Shown: positions 1 to 6,632 of the stretch, in pieces
Layout: every line of letters begins with the position of its first letter
Numbering within the stretch: position 1 is the stretch's first letter
Source: Rickettsiales bacterium
GTDB lineage: Bacteria; Pseudomonadota; Alphaproteobacteria; Rickettsiales; Rickettsiaceae
Assembly: GCA_947508155.1 (NCBI GenBank)
Contig: CANNRM010000011.1
Location: 1 to 9,344, forward strand
Direction of reading: 5' to 3'
Length of the DNA: 9,344 nt
Notes under the pieces: model-generated
What the model was told of the DNA's origin: nothing
Seen by the model: the letters and a program-made list of their open reading frames with translations, nothing else
The model's database searches: none
Made by a program: the position numbers and the translations under genes

Positions 1-1004
1 AGCATTTCTATCATTTTCGCGCGCGCATCAGACGCTTTTAAACCTAATATTGCTTCTGCATATTCACGCGCTTCTGATGGTACAATATCAAAAATTGCAG
101 CATCGATTTTGCCATATTTATTCAATATATTACGTAATGGTAATTTGTGAATTTTCCACCAAGTCACATCCATTGCGTCCCCAAATGTACAGCACATTAC
201 AAGCCCCGTACCTTTCTCAATTGACACAGATTCATCTGCAAGAACAGGCACTTTCATTCCAAAAATAGGAGTAGTTGCGAACTTGCCTTGTAGTTTTTTA
301 TAGCGCGCATCTTCGGGATGATAAAACACTGCAACGCAAGCAGGCAAGAGTTCTGGACGCGTTGTTGCGATATGTAAATTTTGCCCATCTTCTGTTTTGA
401 AAATAATCTCATTCATGAAGGATGAATGTTCTTTATCTTCAATATCAGCCTGGGCCAAAGCAGTTTGATCAACTGGGTCCCATAAGATTGGTTGAGATTC
501 GCGATAAACCTCACCTTTTTTCACCAGGTCTAAGAATGACATTTGAGAAATTTTGCGAGATCTAGGGCTGATAGTTTGGTACTCTAAAGACCAATCAACA
601 GAGAGCGCGATGTCATTAAAAAGCTGTCTGAATTTTTCCTCTTCGGATGCCACAACTTCCTGGCAAATTTTGATAAAATCAGCACGATCCATTTGCGTTG
701 CACGCACCTTACGCTGTTTTTCAACTAGGCGCTCTGTAGGAAGACCATTATCATCAAAACCTATTGGGTAGAAAATATTTTTCCCAATCATTCTTTGGAA
801 ACGTACGATAAAATCCGCTTGAGTATAGCTAAAAATATGCCCCATATGAAGCTGCCCAGAAACAGTTGGCGGCGGTGTATCTACTACGAAAGTTTCCTCG
901 CGTGATACTTCTGGGTCCCAAGCGTAAGTCTTTTGCTCTTGCCAAATTCTTTGCCATTTTTTCTCTGATTCTGGGTAACTATAATGTTTCGGTAATTCTT
1001 GCAT
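1..1004 (-). CDS. valS: Valyl-tRNA synthetase, N-terminal part (3' end outside window), archaeal sequence type
   Basis: Cytoplasmic class I synthetase that charges tRNA-Val with valine. About 334 codons are visible, starting with ATG at 1004-1002; the C-terminal half, with the KMSKS loop and anticodon-binding domain, lies beyond the left edge. Seen: [13 protein letters not shown] at residues 44-56 (the HIGH signature in HMGH form), then [11 protein letters not shown] at 82-92. The CP1 editing domain carries [13 protein letters not shown] from residue 214 and [12 protein letters not shown] at 265-276. Typical bacterial ValRS would read TTRPETMLGDTAVAV and GTGAVKITPAHD at these places, so this is the archaeal genre, as described for Rickettsia. 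There is no clear Shine-Dalgarno before the ATG; an in-frame GTG three codons upstream is the alternative start. A TATAAT on this strand at 1106-1101 could be its -10 box. Identification is secure. Confidence 0.96.
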   Translation of the reverse strand, partial: MQELPKHYSYPESEKKWQRIWQEQKTYAWDPEVSREETFVVDTPPPTVSGQLHMGHIFSYTQADFIVRFQRMIGKNIFYPIGFDDNGLPTERLVEKQRKVRATQMDRADFIKICQEVVASEEEKFRQLFNDIALSVDWSLEYQTISPRSRKISQMSFLDLVKKGEVYRESQPILWDPVDQTALAQADIEDKEHSSFMNEIIFKTEDGQNLHIATTRPELLPACVAVFYHPEDARYKKLQGKFATTPIFGMKVPVLADESVSIEKGTGLVMCCTFGDAMDVTWWKIHKLPLRNILNKYGKIDAAIFDIVPSEAREYAEAILGLKASDARAKMIEM

Positions 1005-1029
1005 ATGTTTCACTGATATTTGATTTATG

Positions 1030-1080
1030 GTAACTATCCGTGTCATCCCGGGTCAAGCCCGGGATGACGTGAGTAGTTAC
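1030..1080. repeat. 51-bp nested palindromic element
   Basis: The layout is symmetrical. Outer arms GTAACTA (1030-1036) and TAGTTAC (1074-1080) are perfect inverted repeats; next come unpaired 5-nt bulges on each side; then a perfect 11-bp stem GTCATCCCGGG (1042-1052) with CCCGGGATGAC (1058-1068) around the loop TCAAG. The GC-rich core stands out sharply from its AT-rich surroundings. The core resembles a dispersed repeat common in alphaproteobacterial intergenic regions (recalled, not searched). No T-run follows on either strand, so it is not a standard intrinsic terminator. It lies between the divergent valS and the 213-aa gene, probably in the 5' leader of valS. Confidence 0.85.
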
Positions 1081-1152
1081 GATTTATGCGCAGATCATAC
1101 ATTATACTGGTCAATAATGAAAATGCTTTTTTTGCGCACCATATTTTTGAGA
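1081..1152. other. AT-rich intergenic remainder between valS and the 213-aa gene
   Basis: No reading frame or RNA gene is apparent. The only signal seen is ATTATA at 1101-1106, which reads TATAAT on the minus strand and could be a -10 box for valS. No convincing -35 box lies at the right distance, so this is weak. Confidence 0.3.
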
Positions 1153-1180
1153 TTGAAAATATTATAAATACTGGTAATAT
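1153..1180 (+). promoter_or_regulatory. Promoter of the 213-aa gene
   Basis: TTGAAA (1153-1158) as -35 box, a 16-nt spacer, then TAATAT (1175-1180) as -10 box preceded by TGG, an extended -10 element. The predicted start of transcription is near 1187, giving a leader of about 19 nt that contains AGGAA (1196-1200) five bases before the ATG at 1206. Seen in sequence; activity is inferred. Confidence 0.55.
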
Positions 1181-1205
1181 GCTCCTCTAAACTATAGGAA
1201 TATAT

Positions 1206-1847
1206 ATGCAAAAAAACAAAGCAGAATTAGAGCAAGCAATTAAGGATTTTTGGGCGGATTTCGAAAAAGGGCATAAGGATTTAGTCGGTGATGATAGCGC
1301 GGTGAATGAGCCATTATATTTTGCATTGCTAGATAAATTGAAAGAAGTACAAGAAGATTTATGTCTCGAAGTAGATCATAATAGCGTTCCACGACAATTG
1401 ATCATCAGCGCTGATGGAATAGATGATGTATTTGAATTTGTAGAAATGGTTGATGCTCATAAAGTTAATTTTTCTGGTTGGAAAGTAGTAAAATATAGAC
1501 AGCATCGTGATGATATAGAAGACCAAACTATTACTGTTGGGGATCAATCACTTGAGTTGTCTGAGATATTGTTTGATCTTATAATTGATGATGAAGCTGG
1601 CATAGTAGTTGTTATGTTCATTCCTGGTTATGATGAAGATAATAATGCTCATGAAATGCTTAGATGGGTGATTTTGGATAACACTATTGGTGAATATGAT
1701 GCTGTTAAAAAGGTTGGGTATTTTGCGACTTACTCTACAGCGCAAATGAAAGATCTTGATAAAAAAATGACAGATGAATTTAAAACATTGAGTCATTTAA
1801 AGAAGGATTTGGACGATTTGTGGAAATCGTATAGTGCAAGCATGTAA
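1206..1847 (+). CDS. Uncharacterised acidic protein, 213 aa
   Basis: I cannot assign a function. The start is well supported by AGGAA five bases upstream and a good promoter. The protein is acidic, with no signal peptide or membrane segment, so it is probably cytoplasmic. An N-terminal helical stretch (about residues 1-55) is followed by a mixed alpha/beta core with LIISADG at 65-71 and GWKVVKYRQ at 91-99, a hydrophobic strand GIVVVMFIPGY at 132-142, and LDNTIGEYDAVKKVGY at 157-172; the end is a charged helix (about 178-208). The 'ISADG ... WK..kyRq ... LGEYD..kkiG' pattern recalls a family of uncharacterised bacterial proteins scattered in Bacteroidetes and Proteobacteria, remembered only loosely. 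It is a single-gene unit between divergent valS and the MFS gene. A real gene with high confidence; role unknown. Confidence 0.85.
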   Translation: MQKNKAELEQAIKDFWADFEKGHKDLVGDDSAVNEPLYFALLDKLKEVQEDLCLEVDHNSVPRQLIISADGIDDVFEFVEMVDAHKVNFSGWKVVKYRQHRDDIEDQTITVGDQSLELSEILFDLIIDDEAGIVVVMFIPGYDEDNNAHEMLRWVILDNTIGEYDAVKKVGYFATYSTAQMKDLDKKMTDEFKTLSHLKKDLDDLWKSYSASM

Positions 1848-1859
1848 AGATGGCGGAGA

Positions 1860-1879
1860 GAAAAAGTGATTGCTTTTTC
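1860..1879 (+). terminator. Weak hairpin after the 213-aa gene
   Basis: GAAAAAG (1860-1866), loop TGATTG, CTTTTTC (1873-1879) forms a 7-bp, AT-rich stem 13 nt after the stop codon. The downstream arm contains five T residues, but no separate T-run follows, so this is at best a weak terminator. Confidence 0.3.
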
Positions 1880-1898
1880 CTTTATCATTCTATATACT
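1870..1898 (+). promoter_or_regulatory. Candidate promoter upstream of the MFS gene and small ORF
   Basis: TTGCTT (1870-1875), a 17-nt spacer, TATACT (1893-1898). The -10 box is good and the -35 box poor. The predicted transcription start (about 1905) falls directly on the ATG of a 21-codon ORF at 1906, and the transcript would continue into the MFS gene at 2045. Confidence 0.4.
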
Positions 1899-1905
1899 AC
1901 CTCCC

Positions 1906-1971
1906 ATGAATACAAACACATTTACATCTTTATCCTTACTCACGCTGGTGATGACTCTGGTCCTCCGCTAA
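1906..1971 (+). CDS. Possible 21-aa leader peptide, Leu/Thr-rich
   Basis: ATG at 1906 opens 21 codons ending in TAA (1969-1971). The product is rich in Leu and Thr and ends SLLTLVMTLVLR. There is no Shine-Dalgarno (CTCCC precedes the ATG), but a candidate promoter would start the mRNA at about 1905, so it could be translated as a leaderless mRNA. Its stop codon lies inside the hairpin TCCGCTAATAGCGGA, the geometry of a transcription-attenuation leader upstream of the transporter gene at 2045. Against this: the ORF is short enough to occur by chance, and the hairpin has no T-run. Low confidence. Confidence 0.25.
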   Translation: MNTNTFTSLSLLTLVMTLVLR

Positions 1972-1978
1972 TAGCGGA
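1964..1978. repeat. Perfect 7-bp dyad TCCGCTA-A-TAGCGGA
   Basis: The two arms are exactly the terminal arms of the 34-bp palindromes at 7559, 9109 and 9162, but in inverted order and without the central part. It may be a junction or remnant of that family, a small hairpin acting in the leader of the MFS transcript, or chance. It overlaps the stop codon of the possible leader peptide. Confidence 0.5.
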
Positions 1979-2044
1979 ACATATATATACCCCATCTAAT
2001 TACATTATTATTTTTACATTTCTAACTAAATAGAGAGTTTTATT

Positions 2045-3235
2045 ATGTCTAAATCACGTTTCGTCGCATGGACCATATGGGCCGTAGCGTCTATATTCTA
2101 TGCTTATCAATATATATTGCGCGTTATGCCAAGCATTATGCTTGATGATCTAATGACGCAATTTCACATGGATGCTGCAATTTTTGGGCAGTTTTCAGGG
2201 GTTTATTATATAGGCTATGTCGGAATGATGATCCCGGTTGGTATCATGATGGATAAATATGGAGCAAGAAAAGGGATGACTGCTTCTATGCTTTTAACCG
2301 CTGTAGGCTTGCTTCCAATCATCTTTACAAATCATTGGATCTACGCAATTATAGGACGTTTTTTGATCGGAGTAGGATCATCTGCGGCAATTTTGGGTGC
2401 ATTTAAAATTATCAGAATGTCCTTCGCAGAAAAGCATTTTACTAGAATGTTGAGTTTGACTGTGAGTATTGGTCTTCTTGGAGCCATTTATGGCGGCGGG
2501 CCCGTTAGTTATTTGTGTCAAGGTTTAGGTTACAAGGATGTTGTGATGATATTCGCAATTCTTGGGTCGATTTTGGCTGTGGCAACATATTGTATCGTTC
2601 CAGAAATGGAAGCAGAACATAAGAGCTCTATTATGTCTGACATTAAGGAAGTAATAGGTAATGCACGCGTTATGTGCACTTGTGTGTTTGCCGGATTGAT
2701 GGTTGGTCCTTTAGAAGGATTTGCTGATGTTTGGGGAACGGTGTTCTTAAAGCAGGTGTATGGGTTCGACGGCAATATTTCTGCGAGCTTACCATCTATG
2801 ATATTTATGGGTATGTGCTTTGGATCTCCAGTTCTTAGTTTATTAGCAGAAAAAACTAGTGCTTTAGGTGCAATTATTGGAGCCGGAATTGTTATGGCGA
2901 TAAGCTTTTTTATGCTGCTAACGGGATTAGTAAGTATGACGGCCATGAGTATTATGTTTGTAATAATTGGCGTAGCTTGTGCGTATCAAATTATTGCAAT
3001 ATATAAAGCTTCGACTTATGTGTCAGATAATGTGGTTGGACTTACCACTGCATTTACTAATATGGCAATTATGTTTTTTGGATATATATTCCATACTGCA
3101 ATAGGCTATACAGTGCATAATATGGGTGGCATTGGAGTGAGTGAAGCGCTACTTTATGGTGTTGGTATTATTCCGGTTGCGCTTACGATAGGGGTTGTTG
3201 GGTTTGTGGGATTGATGATGGCTGATAGAAAATAG
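2045..3235 (+). CDS. Major facilitator superfamily transporter, 396 aa
   Basis: Inner-membrane secondary transporter with about 12 hydrophobic segments in two halves joined by a cytoplasmic loop near residues 188-205. Seen: the motif-A loop GIMMDKYGARK at 66-76 (the conserved G-x-x-x-D-[RK]-x-G-x-[RK]-[RK] between TM2 and TM3), R105 in GRFLIGVGSS (motif-B-like, TM4), and a glycine-rich TM5 (GLLGAIYGGGP, 143-153). Its length is normal for a 12-TM MFS member. The N-terminal YAYQYILRVMPS resembles MFS proteins of Rickettsiales and Legionella-like intracellular bacteria (recalled). The substrate cannot be told. The ATG at 2045 follows GAGAG (2033-2037) by 7 nt. A candidate promoter lies about 150 nt upstream and no partner gene is near. 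Confidence 0.92.
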   Translation: MSKSRFVAWTIWAVASIFYAYQYILRVMPSIMLDDLMTQFHMDAAIFGQFSGVYYIGYVGMMIPVGIMMDKYGARKGMTASMLLTAVGLLPIIFTNHWIYAIIGRFLIGVGSSAAILGAFKIIRMSFAEKHFTRMLSLTVSIGLLGAIYGGGPVSYLCQGLGYKDVVMIFAILGSILAVATYCIVPEMEAEHKSSIMSDIKEVIGNARVMCTCVFAGLMVGPLEGFADVWGTVFLKQVYGFDGNISASLPSMIFMGMCFGSPVLSLLAEKTSALGAIIGAGIVMAISFFMLLTGLVSMTAMSIMFVIIGVACAYQIIAIYKASTYVSDNVVGLTTAFTNMAIMFFGYIFHTAIGYTVHNMGGIGVSEALLYGVGIIPVALTIGVVGFVGLMMADRK

Positions 3236-3261
3236 CATAGTGTGCATCTTAGTGGATGAAT

Positions 3262-3388
3262 ATGGCATTTTCAGTTTTAGATTATCCACTAGGAGAACAA
3301 GTGTTCGAGGAGCGCAAGCCTACACTTAGTAGGTGCGCACCGCAGAATTGTAGTTCGACAACGTGGGAATCAAAACTGGGAATGCCAT
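3262..3388. repeat. 127-bp long imperfect palindromic element between convergent genes
   Basis: The whole stretch folds on itself. Outer arms: ATGGCATTTTCAGTTTTAG (3262-3280) against the complement of 3371-3388, which reads ATGGCATTCCCAGTTTTG. Further in, CCAC/GTGG and GAAC/GTTC pair. Near the centre GGAGCGCA (3309-3316) pairs with TGCGCACC (3334-3341), with one mismatch, and CCTAC (3319-3323) pairs with GTAGG (3329-3333) around ACTTA. A competing 8-bp hairpin, TAGTGGAT (3250-3257) with ATCCACTA (3284-3291), overlaps the left arm. The right arm ends exactly on the last base of the ychF stop codon. Size and layout recall Rickettsia palindromic elements, but membership is not shown. It may end transcription from both sides. 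Confidence 0.75.
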
Positions 3389-4488
3389 TATACGTTAAAC
3401 CTGAAATGCACTATATCCCCATCCTGCATCACATATTCCTTGCCTTCTACGCGCATTTTGCCAACTTCTTTAGCCTTTGCTTCAGTTTCGCATTCAACAT
3501 AATCCTTGTATGAAATAACTTCAGCGCGGATGAAGCCCTTTTCAAAATCAGTATGAATAATACCAGCACCAGCAGGTGCTTTTGTGCCAATACGAAATGT
3601 CCATGCATGTGCTTCTTTTGGACCAATAGTGAAATAACTTTGCATATTCAAAAGTCTGTAGGATGCATTCACGATTTTGGTTAAGCCTGTTTCGTTTAAT
3701 CCAATACTCTCCAAGAACATTTGCTTTTCTTCTTCGGATTCTAAATTCGCAATTTCAGATTCGATTTTTGATGAAATAATTACTGCAGAAGTGCCTTCAG
3801 ATTTTGCCATTGCGGCCACTGCTTCTGTAAATTTATTTCCAGTCGCAGCCTCTGTTTCTAGTACGTTACAAATATATAATAACGGCTTAGATGTGAGTAA
3901 TTGCAATGTCTTAAATGCATCGCCATCTTCTTCTGTTTTGATTAGGCTACGTACAGGTTTGCCGGCATTCAAGCAAACACGTGCTTGCTCTAGCAATGCT
4001 AGAGGTTCAGCTAGAGTTTTGTCGCCACTTTGTACTTTTTTCGCCATTGCGGGAATGCGTTTTTCAACTGACTCAAGATCAGCTAAAATAAGTTCAGTAT
4101 TGATGATTTCTGCGTCATTTACTGGGTCAACTCTGTCATTAACATGAGTGATATCAGCATCTTCAAAACATCTTAGAACATGCAAAATAGCATCAACTTG
4201 TCTAATATGCCCAAGAAATTGATTGCCTAAGCCTTCGCCAGTACTAGCGCCTTTCACAAGGCCCGCAATATCCACAAATTCCATATAGGCTGGGATTATT
4301 TTGCCAGAACCAGCGAGTTTAGCAAGAACTTCAAGGCGAGGATCGTCAACTGGTACGATCCCAGTATTTGGTTCTATGGTGCAGAAGGGATAATTCGCAG
4401 CAGCAGCAGCTTGGCTTTTTGTTAGAGCATTAAATAGAGTAGATTTGCCTACATTTGGTAAGCCCACTATTCCGCATTGTAGTCCCAT
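3388..4488 (-). CDS. ychF: YchF/OLA1-family redox-regulated ATPase
   Basis: Obg-related TRAFAC P-loop protein that, in this family, prefers ATP to GTP and binds ribosomes; in bacteria it is linked to translation control and oxidative-stress responses. Seen: P-loop GLPNVGKS at 9-16, switch II DIAGLVKGAS at 73-82, and N208-V-L-E211 in place of the GTP-specific NKxD, the usual reason for ATP preference. A coiled-coil helical insert spans about 125-195 and the C-terminal TGS domain about 283-366 (FTIGPKEAHAWT through VMQDGDIVHFRFNV). At 366 aa it is full length (E. coli 363). The start follows a strong AGAGGAG (4500-4494). It lies 15 nt downstream of the symporter-kinase gene on the same strand, so the two are probably cotranscribed; a long palindrome abuts its stop codon. 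Confidence 0.97.
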   Translation of the reverse strand: MGLQCGIVGLPNVGKSTLFNALTKSQAAAAANYPFCTIEPNTGIVPVDDPRLEVLAKLAGSGKIIPAYMEFVDIAGLVKGASTGEGLGNQFLGHIRQVDAILHVLRCFEDADITHVNDRVDPVNDAEIINTELILADLESVEKRIPAMAKKVQSGDKTLAEPLALLEQARVCLNAGKPVRSLIKTEEDGDAFKTLQLLTSKPLLYICNVLETEAATGNKFTEAVAAMAKSEGTSAVIISSKIESEIANLESEEEKQMFLESIGLNETGLTKIVNASYRLLNMQSYFTIGPKEAHAWTFRIGTKAPAGAGIIHTDFEKGFIRAEVISYKDYVECETEAKAKEVGKMRVEGKEYVMQDGDIVHFRFNV

Positions 4489-4503
4489 ATATACTCCTCT
4501 ATA

Positions 4504-6498
4504 TTAAATTTCAAATTTAAATTCAGTCCAGATTTTCCCATCACTTTCAGCCCACATTTTGCCATGGTGAGCCAAGATTGCAGCATAATTGTGCGCAAGA
4601 CAAGAACCTCTATATCCAGATAATTCTGGCATTTGTGAGTCTGGATTAAATGGGCGAAATATCTCAAATAATTGATTTTTGGGAATGCCCATCCCTTCCT
4701 CGCGAATAGAGAATTCTAAGTCGCTTTTATCTTGTTTTAACACAATTTTTATAGTGGTTTTTGGATTGATGTGTTCTATTGCATTTTTAACTAAATTTTC
4801 TATTGTGTTGAGTATATACTTTCTATCGCATGTCGCATACACATTTTCCTCAATTTGCGCATCAAATTGTAGTATTTTGTTATTCAAATACAATTTTTTA
4901 CATAACTCGATGGTGTCATGCGCTAATTTGCTTATATTGACCCTTTGTTTATTTATTTGTAATTTGCCTTCGCTTTCATGATACATTGGTGGCAATTCAG
5001 ATTTGTTTTGAGTTTTAATCCATCCTCCAGGCTGCCAAAGAAAATAGTGGCTGCCCATATATATTACTAGATTGGCAAGCATGCCTAATAATATAACATT
5101 TTGTATTTCACTGAAAATCATAAGAAGTATCACGGTGGAAAGTCCAGCAAACATTCCAAGTAACACGGAGGTTTTGGTGCTTCTAAATCCAAAAATTGCA
5201 AGCATCATCGGCACTGATACAACTGGCATATAGAAGTTATATGCCATATATATTGCTGACCACATATTCTTGACTCCAGTTCCCAATATAAGACCGACTA
5301 CACCAATAAAAAAAGCAACATAACGAGTAAATGGCAGATGTTTTTCTTCTGGCAGATCAAATTCTATGGTTTGGCAAAAATCATGAGCGAATAAGACGGC
5401 ACCCGCGCTAAGATATGCGTCTGTAGTGGACATGCACAAAGCCATTACGCCAATTACAAATATGCCCTTAAAACCTACTTCTAGATAGTGATTTGCTATA
5501 TACGCCACTAAGCTATGAGTTTCTGTATAGGATACATTTACTGGTATGTTTGGATCTGTGATTAGTACAATACCCATAAAATTGAATAATAAATAACCAA
5601 GTAATATAACCATGCTGGACATGGCGAATGTTCGGGCCACTTGTTTTACACTACTGGCCATAGAGATGCGCTGAAAATGTGCGGGGTCTAGACTGGGAAT
5701 TAGGAAGAAAAAAAACACTCCAACAGAATTCATGAATTTAGGGTTTTGATAATCTAATATATTGTGCATGTCAAATGCAGGATGAGTTTCTAGAGCTTTC
5801 ACAATAGATGAGGCATTGCTATCAATCGCAAACCAGATGCATATTATTGTGACGGGAATAATTACGCCGAAAGTTAGAAGTTGCATCACATGTGTAAAAG
5901 TGATGCATTTGACGCCAATAAATGAAGAGTAAATTATTATTACGAATGCGCTGATTATAATCGCATATATATTTGTGATGCCAAGAAAATTTTGAAGGAG
6001 GTAGGTTAGTATAGTAAATTGCATTCCTACCATACATATTGCTACAATTGTTCCAGATATAGCCACGACTCCTCGAACGTCTCTACCAAACATATTCCCC
6101 ATAGCTTCAGCTATAGAAAATGCTCCTAAAAATTCTTGCATTCGGGGTGCGTAAAAATAAGAGATAATTAGGAAGGATAGGGCATCTGCAATGAGTGGCA
6201 TAATGAAATACAAACCATCTCTAGATGTTTCGCAGGCGATAAAAGAGAATGAGTGTCCTGATAACCATGTTGCCACAATTGTGGATACAAGCGCACCATT
6301 GCTGAGGTTTCTGTTGCCAATGGCATATTCTCGAACGCTACTGAATTTTTTTGCAAACCATATACCGGTAAATAATGTTAGGAGTAAAAACCCCGATATT
6401 ATTAGGGCATCTATCATGCTAATGTTATTGAATATTCCTAATATACCATCTATATGTATTTCCGGCCATATAATAGGGTTCTGTCTTCCATTGCTCAC
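4504..6498 (-). CDS. Na+/solute symporter (SSF/SLC5) fused to a histidine-kinase-type ATPase domain, DHp domain absent
   Basis: Membrane protein, 664 aa. Residues about 29-484 form roughly 13 TM segments of the sodium:solute symporter type, with GNRNLSNG (61-68), ATWLSGHSFSF (76-86) and STTDAYLSAG (357-366, the Na2-site region). Residues about 515-664 are a HATPase_c domain: N-box NTIENLVKNAIEH (564-576), G1 EEGMGIP (600-606, E600 where Asp is usual), F-box LFEIFRPF (610-617), and a G2 region GSCLAH (631-636) where GTGLGL or GTGLAL is expected. CbrA-type sensors carry STAC, often PAS, and a DHp domain between these parts; here only about 30 residues separate the last TM from the ATPase linker. 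H527 is only about 45 residues before the N-box, too close to be the phosphoacceptor. The start is GTG with GAGAG six nt upstream; M28, just before TM1, is an alternative. Domain calls are firm; signalling ability is doubtful. Confidence 0.9.
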   Translation of the reverse strand: MSNGRQNPIIWPEIHIDGILGIFNNISMIDALIISGFLLLTLFTGIWFAKKFSSVREYAIGNRNLSNGALVSTIVATWLSGHSFSFIACETSRDGLYFIMPLIADALSFLIISYFYAPRMQEFLGAFSIAEAMGNMFGRDVRGVVAISGTIVAICMVGMQFTILTYLLQNFLGITNIYAIIISAFVIIIYSSFIGVKCITFTHVMQLLTFGVIIPVTIICIWFAIDSNASSIVKALETHPAFDMHNILDYQNPKFMNSVGVFFFFLIPSLDPAHFQRISMASSVKQVARTFAMSSMVILLGYLLFNFMGIVLITDPNIPVNVSYTETHSLVAYIANHYLEVGFKGIFVIGVMALCMSTTDAYLSAGAVLFAHDFCQTIEFDLPEEKHLPFTRYVAFFIGVVGLILGTGVKNMWSAIYMAYNFYMPVVSVPMMLAIFGFRSTKTSVLLGMFAGLSTVILLMIFSEIQNVILLGMLANLVIYMGSHYFLWQPGGWIKTQNKSELPPMYHESEGKLQINKQRVNISKLAHDTIELCKKLYLNNKILQFDAQIEENVYATCDRKYILNTIENLVKNAIEHINPKTTIKIVLKQDKSDLEFSIREEGMGIPKNQLFEIFRPFNPDSQMPELSGYRGSCLAHNYAAILAHHGKMWAESDGKIWTEFKFEI

Positions 6499-6523
6499 GG
6501 TTAACTCTCGGTTGAATTTATTG

Positions 6524-6585
6524 TGATGTCATTAAACAATATACACCATTTGGTGTCTAATGCAAGAATTTTTTCTGTGACATCA
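6524..6585. repeat. Inverted repeat TGATGTCA / TGACATCA in the divergent control region
   Basis: TGATGTCA (6524-6531) and TGACATCA (6578-6585) are perfect 8-bp inverted repeats 46 bp apart that enclose the ACACCATTTGGTGT dyad. The right copy overlaps the -35 region of the M23 gene and the left copy lies near the predicted transcription start of the symporter-kinase gene. They could be two half-sites of one regulator controlling both genes. Confidence 0.4.
6538..6565 (-). promoter_or_regulatory. Promoter of the symporter-kinase/ychF unit with operator-like dyad
   Basis: On the minus strand TTGCAT (6565-6560) is followed after 16 nt by TATATT (6543-6538). The spacer is almost filled by the dyad ACACCA-TT-TGGTGT (6543-6556), a perfect 6-bp inverted repeat placed where a regulator would sit between the -35 and -10 boxes. 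The predicted transcription start is near 6531, about 33 nt before the GTG start. The -35 match is weak. Confidence 0.4.
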
Positions 6586-6606
6586 TCCCTAAAAGCAGTA
6601 TATACT
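6577..6606 (+). promoter_or_regulatory. Promoter of the M23 peptidase gene
   Basis: GTGACA (6577-6582), an 18-nt spacer, TATACT (6601-6606). The predicted transcription start is near 6613, downstream of the GTG at 6609, which favours the ATG at 6633 as the translation start. Confidence 0.5.
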
Positions 6607-6632
6607 AGGTGCCAAACAAAATAAAAAACATA

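Noticed and set aside
553..771. 72-codon plus-strand open frame
   Set aside because: Antisense to valS, which shows continuous conserved synthetase sequence here.
1053..1057. Palindrome at 1030-1080 as an intrinsic terminator
   Set aside because: No T-run on either side, and it lies between divergent 5' ends, not gene 3' ends.
2530..2946. 138-codon open frame on the minus strand
   Set aside because: Lies wholly inside the MFS gene on the opposite strand; low-complexity composition and no start signal, so a shadow.
3256..3513. 85-codon plus-strand frame across the palindrome into ychF antisense
   Set aside because: Half is palindrome and half antisense ychF; mentioned only because Rickettsia palindromic elements can be translated.
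3677..4147. 156-codon plus-strand open frame
   Set aside because: Antisense shadow of the well-conserved ychF gene.
4890..4930. H527 of the symporter-kinase as a phosphoacceptor H-box (AHDTIEL)
   Set aside because: It aligns with the linker that normally follows the DHp domain and is only about 45 residues before the N-box; flanking residues do not match an H-box.
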